Assembly: GCF_023973825.1 (NCBI RefSeq)
Contig: NC_090122.1
Span: 733,630-797,629, forward strand
Source of the DNA: Plasmodium brasilianum
Taxonomy: Eukaryota; Apicomplexa; Aconoidasida; Haemosporida; Plasmodiidae
Direction of reading: 5' to 3'
Length of the DNA: 64,000 bases
This document shows positions 22,001 to 31,001 of the stretch, one piece after another (the first letter of the stretch is position 1; every line of letters starts with the position of its first letter). The notes below the pieces were generated by a model, which made no database searches, was not told the DNA's origin, and saw nothing but the letters and a program-made list of their open reading frames with translations. The translations under genes were made by a program, and so were the position numbers.

Positions 22001-25000
22001 ATACCATGTTTTTTAAAAATTTGGTGTTTTTTCCATATTTTGACAATACAGCTTTATCTATTTATGTTTCTTCCTTTTGTTTTCTTTTTCATTATTATAT
22101 TATAATTAATATGTACAATAAACTAATTGACATAAAGAGTTACAGACTTAGTAATCATTTTATGAAGCATGCATGTTTTAAAAAGGTATGCAGTCTCTTA
22201 GTGTTATCCTTGTGTGTTATTTTAAAGGTGTCAATAAATGCAATTAATTTTGAAATAATGTATAGATTATCAGATGAAGGAAGAAAAAGGATAGAGGAAC
22301 TCATCGAAGGCATTGCGGATGAGGATATATATAATGATGAGGATGAGGAGTACGAAAAGGAGTTTAACAGAAAAGAGGAAGACGATGTACTATACGGGGG
22401 AGATGTAATACACGTGGAAGATATGGAAAAAATAAAAGGAAAAAAGGGACAAAATGAGGATATTTTCTATGGAGAGAAAAACCGGTTTAACGACACCCTC
22501 ATATTGAATTTTCAAATATTGCATGTATCTTTGGGGGATGAAGAAAAGGTCGAAGATGATAAATGCAGATGTGGCAAAAGTTTTGTGAGAAAGGAGGTAG
22601 AAGAAGGGACAAGTAAAAATGAAGTTCAGACGGAGCATAAAAAAAAAAAAATTTATGAAAATTTTGGTAAAAATGTGGTACAAGAAGAGGTAAAGAATGA
22701 AGGTGTAGATTATACGAGAAGTCTAGGTGCCAACATTGTGTTAGGTAACGATGATGATGATTCGTTTGATATGTATGTTAGTAGTCTCCCCCAATGTGAC
22801 TTGTTAAAAATACTGGAGTCGTTAGATAGATTAAGGAAGTATGAATGCACTTGCAATGAAAGGGATTGCTACTGTTATGTTAGTGGTAGTGATGGTGGTG
22901 ATGACAGTGGCTATGGATGGGGAAGACTATGCACAGACTGCAGTATGAGGGAGTTCATACGGAGGAGTAGTAGAAACAGTAAATGCGTTAATTATGCGAA
23001 TGATGGTATTAACAGCAGCATTGTAGGAAGCGGGTATGGCTGTGGTAGTATTAGCGGAAGTGGTAAGGGAAGCGCTTTGGGGTCTCAAGGGAGAAACGTT
23101 GAGGACTCGTCATACACGTCAACGATGATCACGTACTATCTGTACAAGAGTGATAGGAAGGGGCTGAGCTACATTTTGCCGCTGTTGTTGAAAAAGCTAT
23201 ACAAGATAAATAGCTATATAGATTTGTTTGAAGAAGATTTTTTCGTTATAAAGGAAACATTTAATTTATTAAAAAACCGCTTCAACATTTTAGGTGAGTG
23301 TAATAACTTAAATTACAATAGTAGTAGTTATAATGAAGAATCCCATTTATTTATAGAAAAGAATGATATATATTTAAATAATAATATAAAGCATGTGAAT
23401 GTTTTGGCAAATTATTTATTGCGACATGCACCTTTTACCTTACCATTTAGTGATAGAATACTTTTATTTTATCATTTCCGTAATAAGAGTAAAGAGAATA
23501 TAAGAGACGATCAACGTTTTAATTTTATAGAGGCAAAACATCATTTAATAAGACGAGGAAATATTATGGAAGATGCTTTTATAATACTACATAAACTCGA
23601 TTCAACACAATTAAAACAAAATATTAGAATAGCTTTTATTGATAAAAATGGTAATGAAGAAACAGGAATAGATGGAGGTGGATTATTCAAAGAATTTATT
23701 ATTTTATTATGTAGGGAAATATTTCATCCTAATTTTATTTTATTCCAAAATTTGCAAAAAAATAATACATTATTTCCAAAAACTTATGAACAGAACGACA
23801 ACTTAACTTTGTATGAGTTTGCTGGTAGAGTAGTAGGCAAAGCTATATATGAAAGAATATTAATAGAAACCATTTTTAATAATGTCTTTTTAAATCTATT
23901 ACTTTTTGACGATATTGATATAAATGATATATTCTTTATTGATGAAAATATCTTTAATAGTTTATTATATATTCAGAATACTAATAATGTCGAAAATTTA
24001 TCTTTAACCTTTTGTACCTATGAGAAAAAAAGCCCTGATGTAGGTACTATAAAGCAGTATGAAGACATAAAGAATTTTTTCTATATTTTAAGCAAAAATG
24101 TTTTGAATAATACTTTTCCTAATAATACTTCTGGAATAGTTGGTACCTCTAGTACTAGCAGAAGTGATATGGAGCCCTTTTTTTTCCCACAAAGTGGACC
24201 TTATCCTCATGGGAACATAAACAATTTCTTCAGCATCATCGATAACTTAGATGCCCTCATAAATACTTTGGATAGGAATTTGTCCTCTATTTCAAGAAAC
24301 GTTATGCAGATGGGTCGTTTGAGCAGGAATACCGATTTGAGCGACCATAGCAGTTTTGACAATTTTGGCAGTTTTAACGGTCCTAGGGGCCATAGTGCCA
24401 TCCATAGAGTGGATATAACGAGAAATGACGTAAGTAGTAATGTACCTTTGTCTGTAGGTAGGGAAGACGAGAGGGTTTCATACAGCCAGTCCAGTCTGAA
24501 CGGTAGAGTTGATCCTGTTTCGAGTGAAAATGTGGAAAACCAAAGTAGCGAAAACGAAAATACAAATGATCAATTTTTACAGAAGGAGGACTTTGAATGT
24601 ATTGAACTAATTCCAAATGGTCGAAATATAATAGTGAATGATGAAAATAAAAAATTATATATAAAATTATATATTAATTATAAATATAATAAATTAATAA
24701 AGAAAAAAACGGAGTATTTTTTAAAAGGTTTATCACAATTAATACCAACGAAATGGCTTAAACTTTTTAATGCTCAAGAGTTGAAGACACTAATTTCTGG
24801 TAATGATAAATGTTTTGATGTAGATGATTTAAGAAAGAATGTTGTTTATGGTGGTGGGTACAGTGAGACTAGTAGAACAGTTATTAATTTATTTGAAATA
24901 TTAAAAAGGTTTACACCAAAAGAGAAGAGTCTTTTTCTTATGTTTGTAACAAGTTGTTCAAGATCTCCTCTACTAGGTTTTCAAGAATTATATCCAAAAT

Positions 25001-25152
25001 TTTGTATTTACAGAGTAGTAGATTATACTAGACTACCCACTGCATCAACATGTGTCAATTTGTTGAAACTGCCTGATTATTCATCATGCGAAGTTTTGTA
25101 TAAAAATTTGGTAACGGCAATAAATGGTACGCAGGGCTTTGACTTGAGCTAA
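19087..25152 (+). CDS. HECT-domain E3 ubiquitin-protein ligase
   Basis: A single exon of 2021 residues. The HECT domain occupies the C-terminal third: it begins near residue 1450, includes IAFIDKNGNEETGIDGGGLF at about 1515 and the LYEFAGRVVGKAIYE segment, and ends with the catalytic loop TASTCVNLLKLPDY, where the ubiquitin-accepting cysteine is Cys1989. A low-complexity insertion of roughly 190 residues splits the N-lobe (about 1650-1840) before IELIPNGRNIIV. The N-terminal two thirds is helical, Asn/Lys-rich and includes a DNKS tetrapeptide array (about residues 431-513), an acidic block and Cys-rich clusters around 1170 and 1260. HECT enzymes take ubiquitin from an E2 onto this cysteine and pass it to substrates. 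The C-terminal HECT placement and GIDGGGLF resemble the UBE3B/UBE3C/UPL group; the exact subfamily is not certain. Confidence 0.93.
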   Translation: MFNEGSNSRRINLSGKKHVILNKDSFIEKAKREKEICLTLTKRKNAFKIISNYICFKKCIESRREEINNILPKRINDIILLEKIVSPAIYRKALRICLHEFSVQSTFLFSKKDCYKHYKGMKFENTIYPPIKCLLDVIKLYNKIDRLEEDEDGNITKDGTATSSFDAKDSGESILRSDNQISCTQDKTIFHDRPHVDKEKLGSSIEVVKNKFYYRHKKELKILTNHLDILLGNYYVYNVNIYREYHEGVRREEEDYYKSSSVNSSGRRGVQFEKSTDELSSSMLHLYYLYNFILNNLFIEELEVKIRHYENNRNGENCKYDENCKNCNYKLAASLKKISDYIILTMNGLTTIIKKILQSYGDKNVDMHYASSKLIMYVCDMIYVYFYILKIKGKDLKSGQVTELKQKINVLLNFVLVHVGQTMGHTNGSEYDNKKDNKSDNKSDNKSDNKSDNKSDNKSDNKSDNKSNNKSDNKNDNKSDNKSDNKNDNKSDNKNDNKNDNKNDNKNNNDSNSNYNNNYYHGSSFHGSFFHRSSRRRSCAGNNYHLFISFFKYNIFELFTSTVDVKDELKLLKRILLIIINNTYKDVDAMRKYVYNCDNNTINSIHNKSYIYNQHSFDSYHISGINLFKNLLLFAQCNRKFLDHNIFDLLLEAYLFLPLKYHPYIYQVTVIEGNKEKWLGLAGNNLINDSTKFKNNVNGNQRGREASLLEEPSPELKAEWERPQEEEPNKSLQSSPGENKNTFSTYQAYMKKLQMGYYYSKDIIDSLLYICSKCGFIKLDTLLFVLLPFRSLHINIYKTYKNYYDYIKNVSSSAEEVINGKYDSVSSRKKEELRGYLGSKGNHEKERIINRAGGHGNSRHGSSFHDGSLHGSSGHNTNHRSSSSHYKHVLNFSKGAQEKDPIGGMALQRVQRNCLFSLNNLVSVKEEKEKGYDMINNDILLRVKKILVMHHIPIYLIKIIYLFWFYTCKCNDTMFFKNLVFFPYFDNTALSIYVSSFCFLFHYYIIINMYNKLIDIKSYRLSNHFMKHACFKKVCSLLVLSLCVILKVSINAINFEIMYRLSDEGRKRIEELIEGIADEDIYNDEDEEYEKEFNRKEEDDVLYGGDVIHVEDMEKIKGKKGQNEDIFYGEKNRFNDTLILNFQILHVSLGDEEKVEDDKCRCGKSFVRKEVEEGTSKNEVQTEHKKKKIYENFGKNVVQEEVKNEGVDYTRSLGANIVLGNDDDDSFDMYVSSLPQCDLLKILESLDRLRKYECTCNERDCYCYVSGSDGGDDSGYGWGRLCTDCSMREFIRRSSRNSKCVNYANDGINSSIVGSGYGCGSISGSGKGSALGSQGRNVEDSSYTSTMITYYLYKSDRKGLSYILPLLLKKLYKINSYIDLFEEDFFVIKETFNLLKNRFNILGECNNLNYNSSSYNEESHLFIEKNDIYLNNNIKHVNVLANYLLRHAPFTLPFSDRILLFYHFRNKSKENIRDDQRFNFIEAKHHLIRRGNIMEDAFIILHKLDSTQLKQNIRIAFIDKNGNEETGIDGGGLFKEFIILLCREIFHPNFILFQNLQKNNTLFPKTYEQNDNLTLYEFAGRVVGKAIYERILIETIFNNVFLNLLLFDDIDINDIFFIDENIFNSLLYIQNTNNVENLSLTFCTYEKKSPDVGTIKQYEDIKNFFYILSKNVLNNTFPNNTSGIVGTSSTSRSDMEPFFFPQSGPYPHGNINNFFSIIDNLDALINTLDRNLSSISRNVMQMGRLSRNTDLSDHSSFDNFGSFNGPRGHSAIHRVDITRNDVSSNVPLSVGREDERVSYSQSSLNGRVDPVSSENVENQSSENENTNDQFLQKEDFECIELIPNGRNIIVNDENKKLYIKLYINYKYNKLIKKKTEYFLKGLSQLIPTKWLKLFNAQELKTLISGNDKCFDVDDLRKNVVYGGGYSETSRTVINLFEILKRFTPKEKSLFLMFVTSCSRSPLLGFQELYPKFCIYRVVDYTRLPTASTCVNLLKLPDYSSCEVLYKNLVTAINGTQGFDLS
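20380..20615 (+). repeat. Coding 12 bp repeat (DNKS/DNKN) in the HECT gene
   Basis: About twenty tandem GATAACAAAAGC or GATAACAAAAAC units encode DNKS/DNKN. The antisense strand stays open and would encode a hydrophobic repeat, which is a shadow of this array. Confidence 0.9.
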
Positions 25153-26689
25153 CACATTGCCAGCTCCCTTTTCGAAGATACGCATGGACATATATGCGTA
25201 TGGGTATGTGTATGTTTGTGTGTAGATCTGGTTCGTATTGACGCAGAATAGTCATATTTTTAAAAACACCGTCAAAACTGTATTTTATTTTGTTTAATTA
25301 TTTTTTTCATTTTTTTCGGTTATCTGGGTACCCTTGCACCGCTTCTTACGTTTTTGATTTGCGAAATGTTGTTGCACCGTTTCTCTTAAGAGCTTGGTTT
25401 AAATAGCTGGCATTGCAAGATTATATACAGGGGACTATGAACAGATCTACGAACATTCAAACAAATACATAAACACGTGTACCTTATCGATTCATTAATA
25501 TTTCTGGATTGCATTTAATTAGTACGCTCTCCAATATGTAGTTTTTTTTTTTTTTTTTGTCTACGCCTCAGCATTAGTGTAAAAAGGAGTGCACATATAC
25601 CCATGCGTATGTGGACATATGCTTACACATATATATATATATATATGCTCTTATGGGGAATGGATTTTATTATATTATTTTTTTTTTTTTGTTTATTTCA
25701 ATGATTCAGGCATATATATCTATATTTATTCATGTCGCATGTTTTGTTCCATAGCATATTGTGCTAATTTACTTTTTTTTTTTTTTTTTTCTAAATTTTA
25801 AAATGAATTAAAGAAGTATAAAAGTAAAAAGTATAATTTAAACGCAGTTTAAGCACTATATAAACATGCAATAACCCCACGGTTCCCACAAAAATGAGTT
25901 TTACCTATGAGTGTAGCATAGGTGTAGTTATGCACAATTGCACGTGAGGTATTTTCCCAAAAGTACATCGTACTTTGAAGAGGATTTTTAAAATAAAGCA
26001 TTCTTATATACACAAATAGTAAAATATTTTAGAACAATAAATGATCTGTTACAGACGTAAATCTTTTTTTTGAATGTAAATATAACGAAAACGAAATGAG
26101 TAGTTGTACGGCTGCTGTATGTAAGGTTCATAGCGACGTACGTGCATCATGCGCACGTTTTTATGGGGAAATTTACGCAGACTTTTTTGTTTATGTGGAA
26201 AGTATATGTGTATAGAAGTATTAATACATATATGTATGTATTCACACGTATGTACATGTATATACAAGTGTGCACATTTATTTATATGTAGACATATGTA
26301 TGTGTATATTTTATACATAACATATATATCCATAGCAAATCATAGCAAATATAAAATTATTTGCATCTCTCTATACTGCTTGCTTAATATTGCACACTCG
26401 CCATTACAAATACATTCCTTTCTATTTGATGTCATATTTTAAAACCCACAATATGAATAATACAAGATTATTATTGTACATTATAAATAACATGTAAAAA
26501 ATTAACGAATTTTCTTGAATATGTGTTTTGTTCGTAAATTATTTTAACGCTGTAATATGCACACAAAAAGCTATACGTTGGAATTTTTTTTTTTTTTTTG
26601 GCATATTATTTGGTTAAAAAAAAAAAAAAAAAAAAAAGTTGTTCACTTGGGCATCTATTAATACCTATTTCGCTTCACATTTTACAGTT

Positions 26690-26845
26690 TACAATTTTCA
26701 ATTTACATTATACAGTTTACATTTTTCAAATTTACGTTTTGCAGTTTACATTTTTCAAACTTATGTTTTGCAGTTTACATTTTTCAAACTTATGTTTTGC
26801 AATTTACATTTTTCAAACTTACGTTTTGCAGTATACATTTCGCGT
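26690..26845. repeat. 29 bp tandem repeat (ATTTTTCAAACTTATGTTTTGCAGTTTAC type)
   Basis: Five to six imperfect copies of a 29 bp unit containing TTTTTCAAACTTATGTTTTG; copies vary at a few positions. Confidence 0.8.
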
Positions 26846-27133
26846 TTATTTTATTTTAATTTTTTTTTTTTTCGCTTTTTTTGGTTTCCTCGTAAACTCT
26901 CCTTTTAATAAGAATAATTGTAAATTTTAATATTTACCCAGTGATGTTTTGACAATTTGGGCTTTGTTGAGAATGCGCTCTCATGGCAAATGACTACCGC
27001 ATGGGAAGGTAAAATAAAACGCACGCTTGTTTTACCTGTTCTCTTCTTAAGTAATACGCGTACAGATGCATATTATGCGTGTATTTTATGCTTTGTTCGA
27101 ATGTATTTTATTTTTTAATCTATTATATTACCG

Positions 27134-27165
<32 letters not shown>

Positions 27166-27445
27166 CCCCCATTTTTCACTTTTCGATCCACCATCCCCCT
27201 TGTATAGCACACTCGGAAAATATATGACGCATAGAATAAATTTGTCCAAAACGATGTGGCAATTAGTTTTTCGTTAAAAGTGTTTTCATTTTCTTTTCAT
27301 ATAAGAATAAGTTTGATAAATTGTCCTAGTCCTTAGTCTAGTATAGCACTAGAGAGGAAAGCCAGCCGACTGTGCGTTTATTCGAACACTCGAAGAAGTA
27401 CAGCGTAAGTTGCTCTTACGTAACAGACACAGTGGTAGCCACGCT

Positions 27446-27620
27446 CACGTAAGAATAACAGCTGAAGCTGCTCACACGTAGCAATAACAGCTGAAGCTGC
27501 TCACACGTAGCAATAACAGCTGAAGCTGCTCACACGTAGCAATAACAGCTGAAACTGCTCACACGTAGCAGTAACATCTGAAGCTGCTCAAACGTAGCAA
27601 TAACAGCTGAAGCTGCTATT
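27446..27620. repeat. GC-richer 29 bp tandem repeat before the AP-4 mu gene
   Basis: Six head-to-tail copies of a 29 bp unit containing AATAACAGCTGAAGCTGCTC, ending about 50 bases before the AP-4 mu ATG. Each copy carries the palindrome CAGCTG (one has CATCTG, one CAGCTGAAAC). The unit is near 45-50 percent GC, far above the surrounding intergenic DNA, and is not a multiple of three, so it is not coding. Confidence 0.85.
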
Positions 27621-27670
27621 ACCTCCATCGGAAGTACCATACATATGCAGTTATATGCAGTCTAGGGAGC

Positions 27671-29427
27671 ATGGTAGTTTCCCAGCTGTACATCCTATCC
27701 CCCAGAGGGGATACAATTATCAGTCGTGACTTCAGAGGGGATATATCGAAAGGTAGTGCTGAGTTATTTTTTAGAAATGTAAAATTGCACAAAGGGGATG
27801 CTCCACCTTTGTTTTATTTGAATGGAATAAATTTCATCTATTTAAAAAGTAATAGTCTTTATTTCGTTTTAACATCTTTATTTAATGTATCACCAAGTTA
27901 CTTAGTCGAACTACTAAATAGATTATTAAAAGTATTTAAAGATTTTTGTGGTCAAATTAATGAAGAAATAATTAGAGCAAATTTTATATTAATATATGAA
28001 ATAATAGATGAAGTAATAGATTATGGATATATTCAAAATAGTAATACAGAATATATAAGAAATTTAATACATAATGAAATAGCCGCTAGCAGTAGAAGTA
28101 GCAATAATAATAATATGAATAAGAAATTTGCTCATTTATCCAACTTTTCAATTAAACATTCAAATACTTTACCATCTAATGCTTCTCAAAAACCTATTCA
28201 AATAAATGATAAAAAAAATGAAATTTTTATTGATATTGTGGAAAAGATTAATTTAATTATGAATAGTAAAGGTGAAATTATTTACTCTTATGTGGATGGA
28301 GTAATACAGATAAAGTCCTATTTACTTGGAAATCCATATATAAAAATTGCTTTAAATGATGACTTGTACATAAAAAATATTCATAATGACAATTCTAATA
28401 ATATTATTATTGATGACTGTAATTTTAATCATTTAGTTAATTTATCCCAATTTGAAAGGGAAAAGATACTCTCTTTGTACCAACCAGATGGGGAATGCGT
28501 TCTTATGAACTACAGGATTAACAACAACTTCAAGGCCCCCTTTCGAGTCTTTGCCAGCCTTGTCTACAATCCCACACACACGGTAATCATTGCAAGAGAG
28601 ATAGGATACCCGTTCTCTTTTCATGTGTACACACATACATGCGTACTTACGGATGCTTCGTAACGGCGTGCAAACGATGTATCACTTCTGTGTTTACTTA
28701 TACGTTACTGATTCTTTGCGTATGTGTAAACACTGTTTGTTCAGCTCCTTTCTACTAATTCCCATACACTCCTTGCTAACCGCTTCTCAGGTAGAGCTCT
28801 GCATTCGAATAAGGCTTGACATCCCAGCTCAGTACACGTGCACAAACGTGTTTGTTAACTGTAACCTGTGCAAACACATAAGTAACGTGCACCTGGATCT
28901 GAACTCCAACTCGGACCTGTTTTCCGCTCACTACATATCAAACGAACACAAACTTCTATGGACAATAAAGAAGTTCAAGGTAAAATTTTTTTTTTTTTTT
29001 TTTTGCATGTGTATTGAGCTAGATAAAGCAGTACACGGGTACAAGTGCATAATTAAAGGAGGTTTCCTTATTACAAATCGGTATATTAGTTCATTGTCTT
29101 TTTTTTTTTTTTTTTTTGAGTTTATATGTTTTTGTATATTTTTTGGTTATTGTACATTTTATTTACACTTTTTTTTTTTCTTTTTTCCCGTATCTGTAGG
29201 GGGAAAACGAGTATAGTATACGATCGAAAATAACATTGAACACAAATTATGTTTACTCTAGACGTGATTTCGGACCCATATATATTCTTTTTGAAATTCC
29301 CATGTTCAATTTATCAAAACTAAGAATAAAATATTTACGTATCATTGAAAATTATAAGTCGTGTAATACACACAGGTGGGTTCGCTACATCACTCAGTCG
29401 TCTTCATACGTGTATAGATTGAATTGA
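27671..29427 (+). CDS. AP4M1: AP-4 complex subunit mu, 3 exons
   Basis: Exons are 27671-28582, 28791-28979 and 29200-29427, all phase 0, giving 442 residues against about 450 for human AP4M1. The N-terminal longin-like sigma-homology domain is clear: SQLYILSPRGDTIISRDFRGD, ELFFRNVK, then the INEEIIRANFILIYEIIDEV and DYGYIQNSNTEYIRN segments typical of mu chains. The mu-homology domain covers the rest, with a basic beta-rich C-terminal exon ending HRWVRYITQSSSYVYRLN, which matches the WVRY/WIRY ending of AP-4 and AP-1 mu. DFRGD and the YGYIQ...TE signature favour AP-4. AP-4 acts at the trans-Golgi in clathrin-independent sorting; mu recognises tyrosine-type cargo signals. An Asn-rich linker lies at about 138-185. 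Exon 1 read past its donor would end in an unrelated tail. Confidence 0.88.
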
Positions 29428-31001
29428 AGGAAAAAAAAAAATAAATAACAAGATATGATCATCTCAGCCAAGTTACTACATTGGTAAGAAGTTTTATCAG
29501 TGGTTATAAATGGGGGAGATGGAGGGGGATGTTTTTCCACTTGAAGAAAGTTAGTAGATCCCTATGAATGACCACTTATGTATAATTATAAAGGTATGAA
29601 CATGTATATGTGTACGAACGTTTGTGTGTTATCAGAAGAAGGAAAAAAAATTGCTCACATTAATTTTTCTGCAAAGTAGCAATATTTTTTAGGAAGCTGT
29701 GGAGGCATAAAATATACTTCATATGGTGGCTGCACATTTACGGTTCTTTTTGAAATGATAGCTGTTTCTTTTTCATTTACACTCGTACGAATGAATAATG
29801 GCATGTACGTGTAAACATGCATTGACATGCATGATGTGCATAAATGATTAAGTGAAGAAATGCGTACATTTGCGCGTATGTACGTGCTTGAATATCATGC
29901 AGGATGATCCAAGCTTCGCACCCTCGTGCGCTTTATATAGCGTTACCATTTTTGCCATTATACCTTTATTTTTATATTTTTACAATCGTCAACTTATGCA
30001 CTCTTGCAGTTGTCCATTCTTTTATTTTTTTAGCTTTTTAACCCATTTTCCTGTGGTAATTGGCCATTATCATGGCTTGTAAAATTATATGAAAAATTTT
30101 TATGCAAATATTCACAAGGATATATAATATATGTACATATAAGCTCAGTTCACAAATAAGAGCCAAACATAAATTGGCTAACAAAATTGCTTATGCACGT
30201 ACACACATATTTGCAAGAACGTATTTAATTTTTATGTAATAACGAACGCATGCAAATACGCGCCTCTGCAAACGGGGCAAAAAAACAAAAACAGGGATGT
30301 CGGTTCTCAACGGTGCTGATAAGAGGGGACACAAATGTTTATGTTAACAATTTTAGGAAAAGAATTTTAAAAATATTAAAAAAATGAAAAATTAAAAAAA
30401 TTTAAAATATAAATATACCGTAACAACAATCACAACTACAGCAGTAGCAGTAATCATACTACCAATAAAGGCCTAAATTTTTTTTTTTTTTTTTTAAACC
30501 ACCGGACTTCCCATCTTTCTGATACGCGCAAGCCTAATACCCTCGTATCCTCAAGTTAAGCCTACATACATATATATGAGGTCTATACAAAAGGCATTTT
30601 TATATGCGACAAATATTTCCTATGTATTTTTATAAATCCTGTTCTCGTTTCCGTCTAAGTTAGTTTGCTTATGTTTAAATCGAAATAACATTAATCATTG
30701 CACTCTTGTGTGTAATTGCTAAGTAGTGAGATGAAGGCATTCCTTTATATAGTGAATACGTTGTTACGATTGGAGATATACGATAAACTGTTCAACGTTA
30801 TGGTAGGCTTCTCACTTCAACACATCACTTCTAGTATTTTCTGTGTGTAATGATATGCTTTTCCCATTCTGTTCCCCTTTTTTACTCCTCTTTTTGTTTT
30901 ACAAACGTATGTATAACTATGTCCTGTATAAGTAGAAAAAACACCGATAAGATATGCATTCTAGACGCTTAACCATCATGTACACATATATTTTTCTTAT
31001 A
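29428..31001. other. Convergent intergenic region, AP-4 mu to FtsH
   Basis: About 1.6 kb between two converging genes, longer than most convergent spacers in this window. It holds AT-rich sequence, a poly(T) run near 30479-30495 and a short ORF at 30731 described separately. Confidence 0.5.
30731..30850 (+). CDS. Possible small ORF or first exon, 39 codons
   Basis: An ATG frame encoding MKAFLYIVNTLLRLEIYDKL and onward, with plausible amphipathic composition, is followed in frame by the donor-like ATG|GTAGGC at 30803. It could be a small protein or the first exon of one, but I recognise no family and nothing convincing follows before FtsH ends on the opposite strand. Confidence 0.2.
   Translation: MKAFLYIVNTLLRLEIYDKLFNVMVGFSLQHITSSIFCV

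Larger units (their letters stand above)
25153..27670. other. Intergenic region, HECT 3' side to AP-4 mu promoter
   Basis: This 2.5 kb AT-rich stretch contains a 29 bp repeat at about 26690-26845, poly(T) runs near 27137-27166, and a conspicuously GC-richer segment at about 27330-27660 holding a second 29 bp repeat directly before the AP-4 mu start codon. The open frames are repeat translations and I see no extra gene. Confidence 0.5.
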
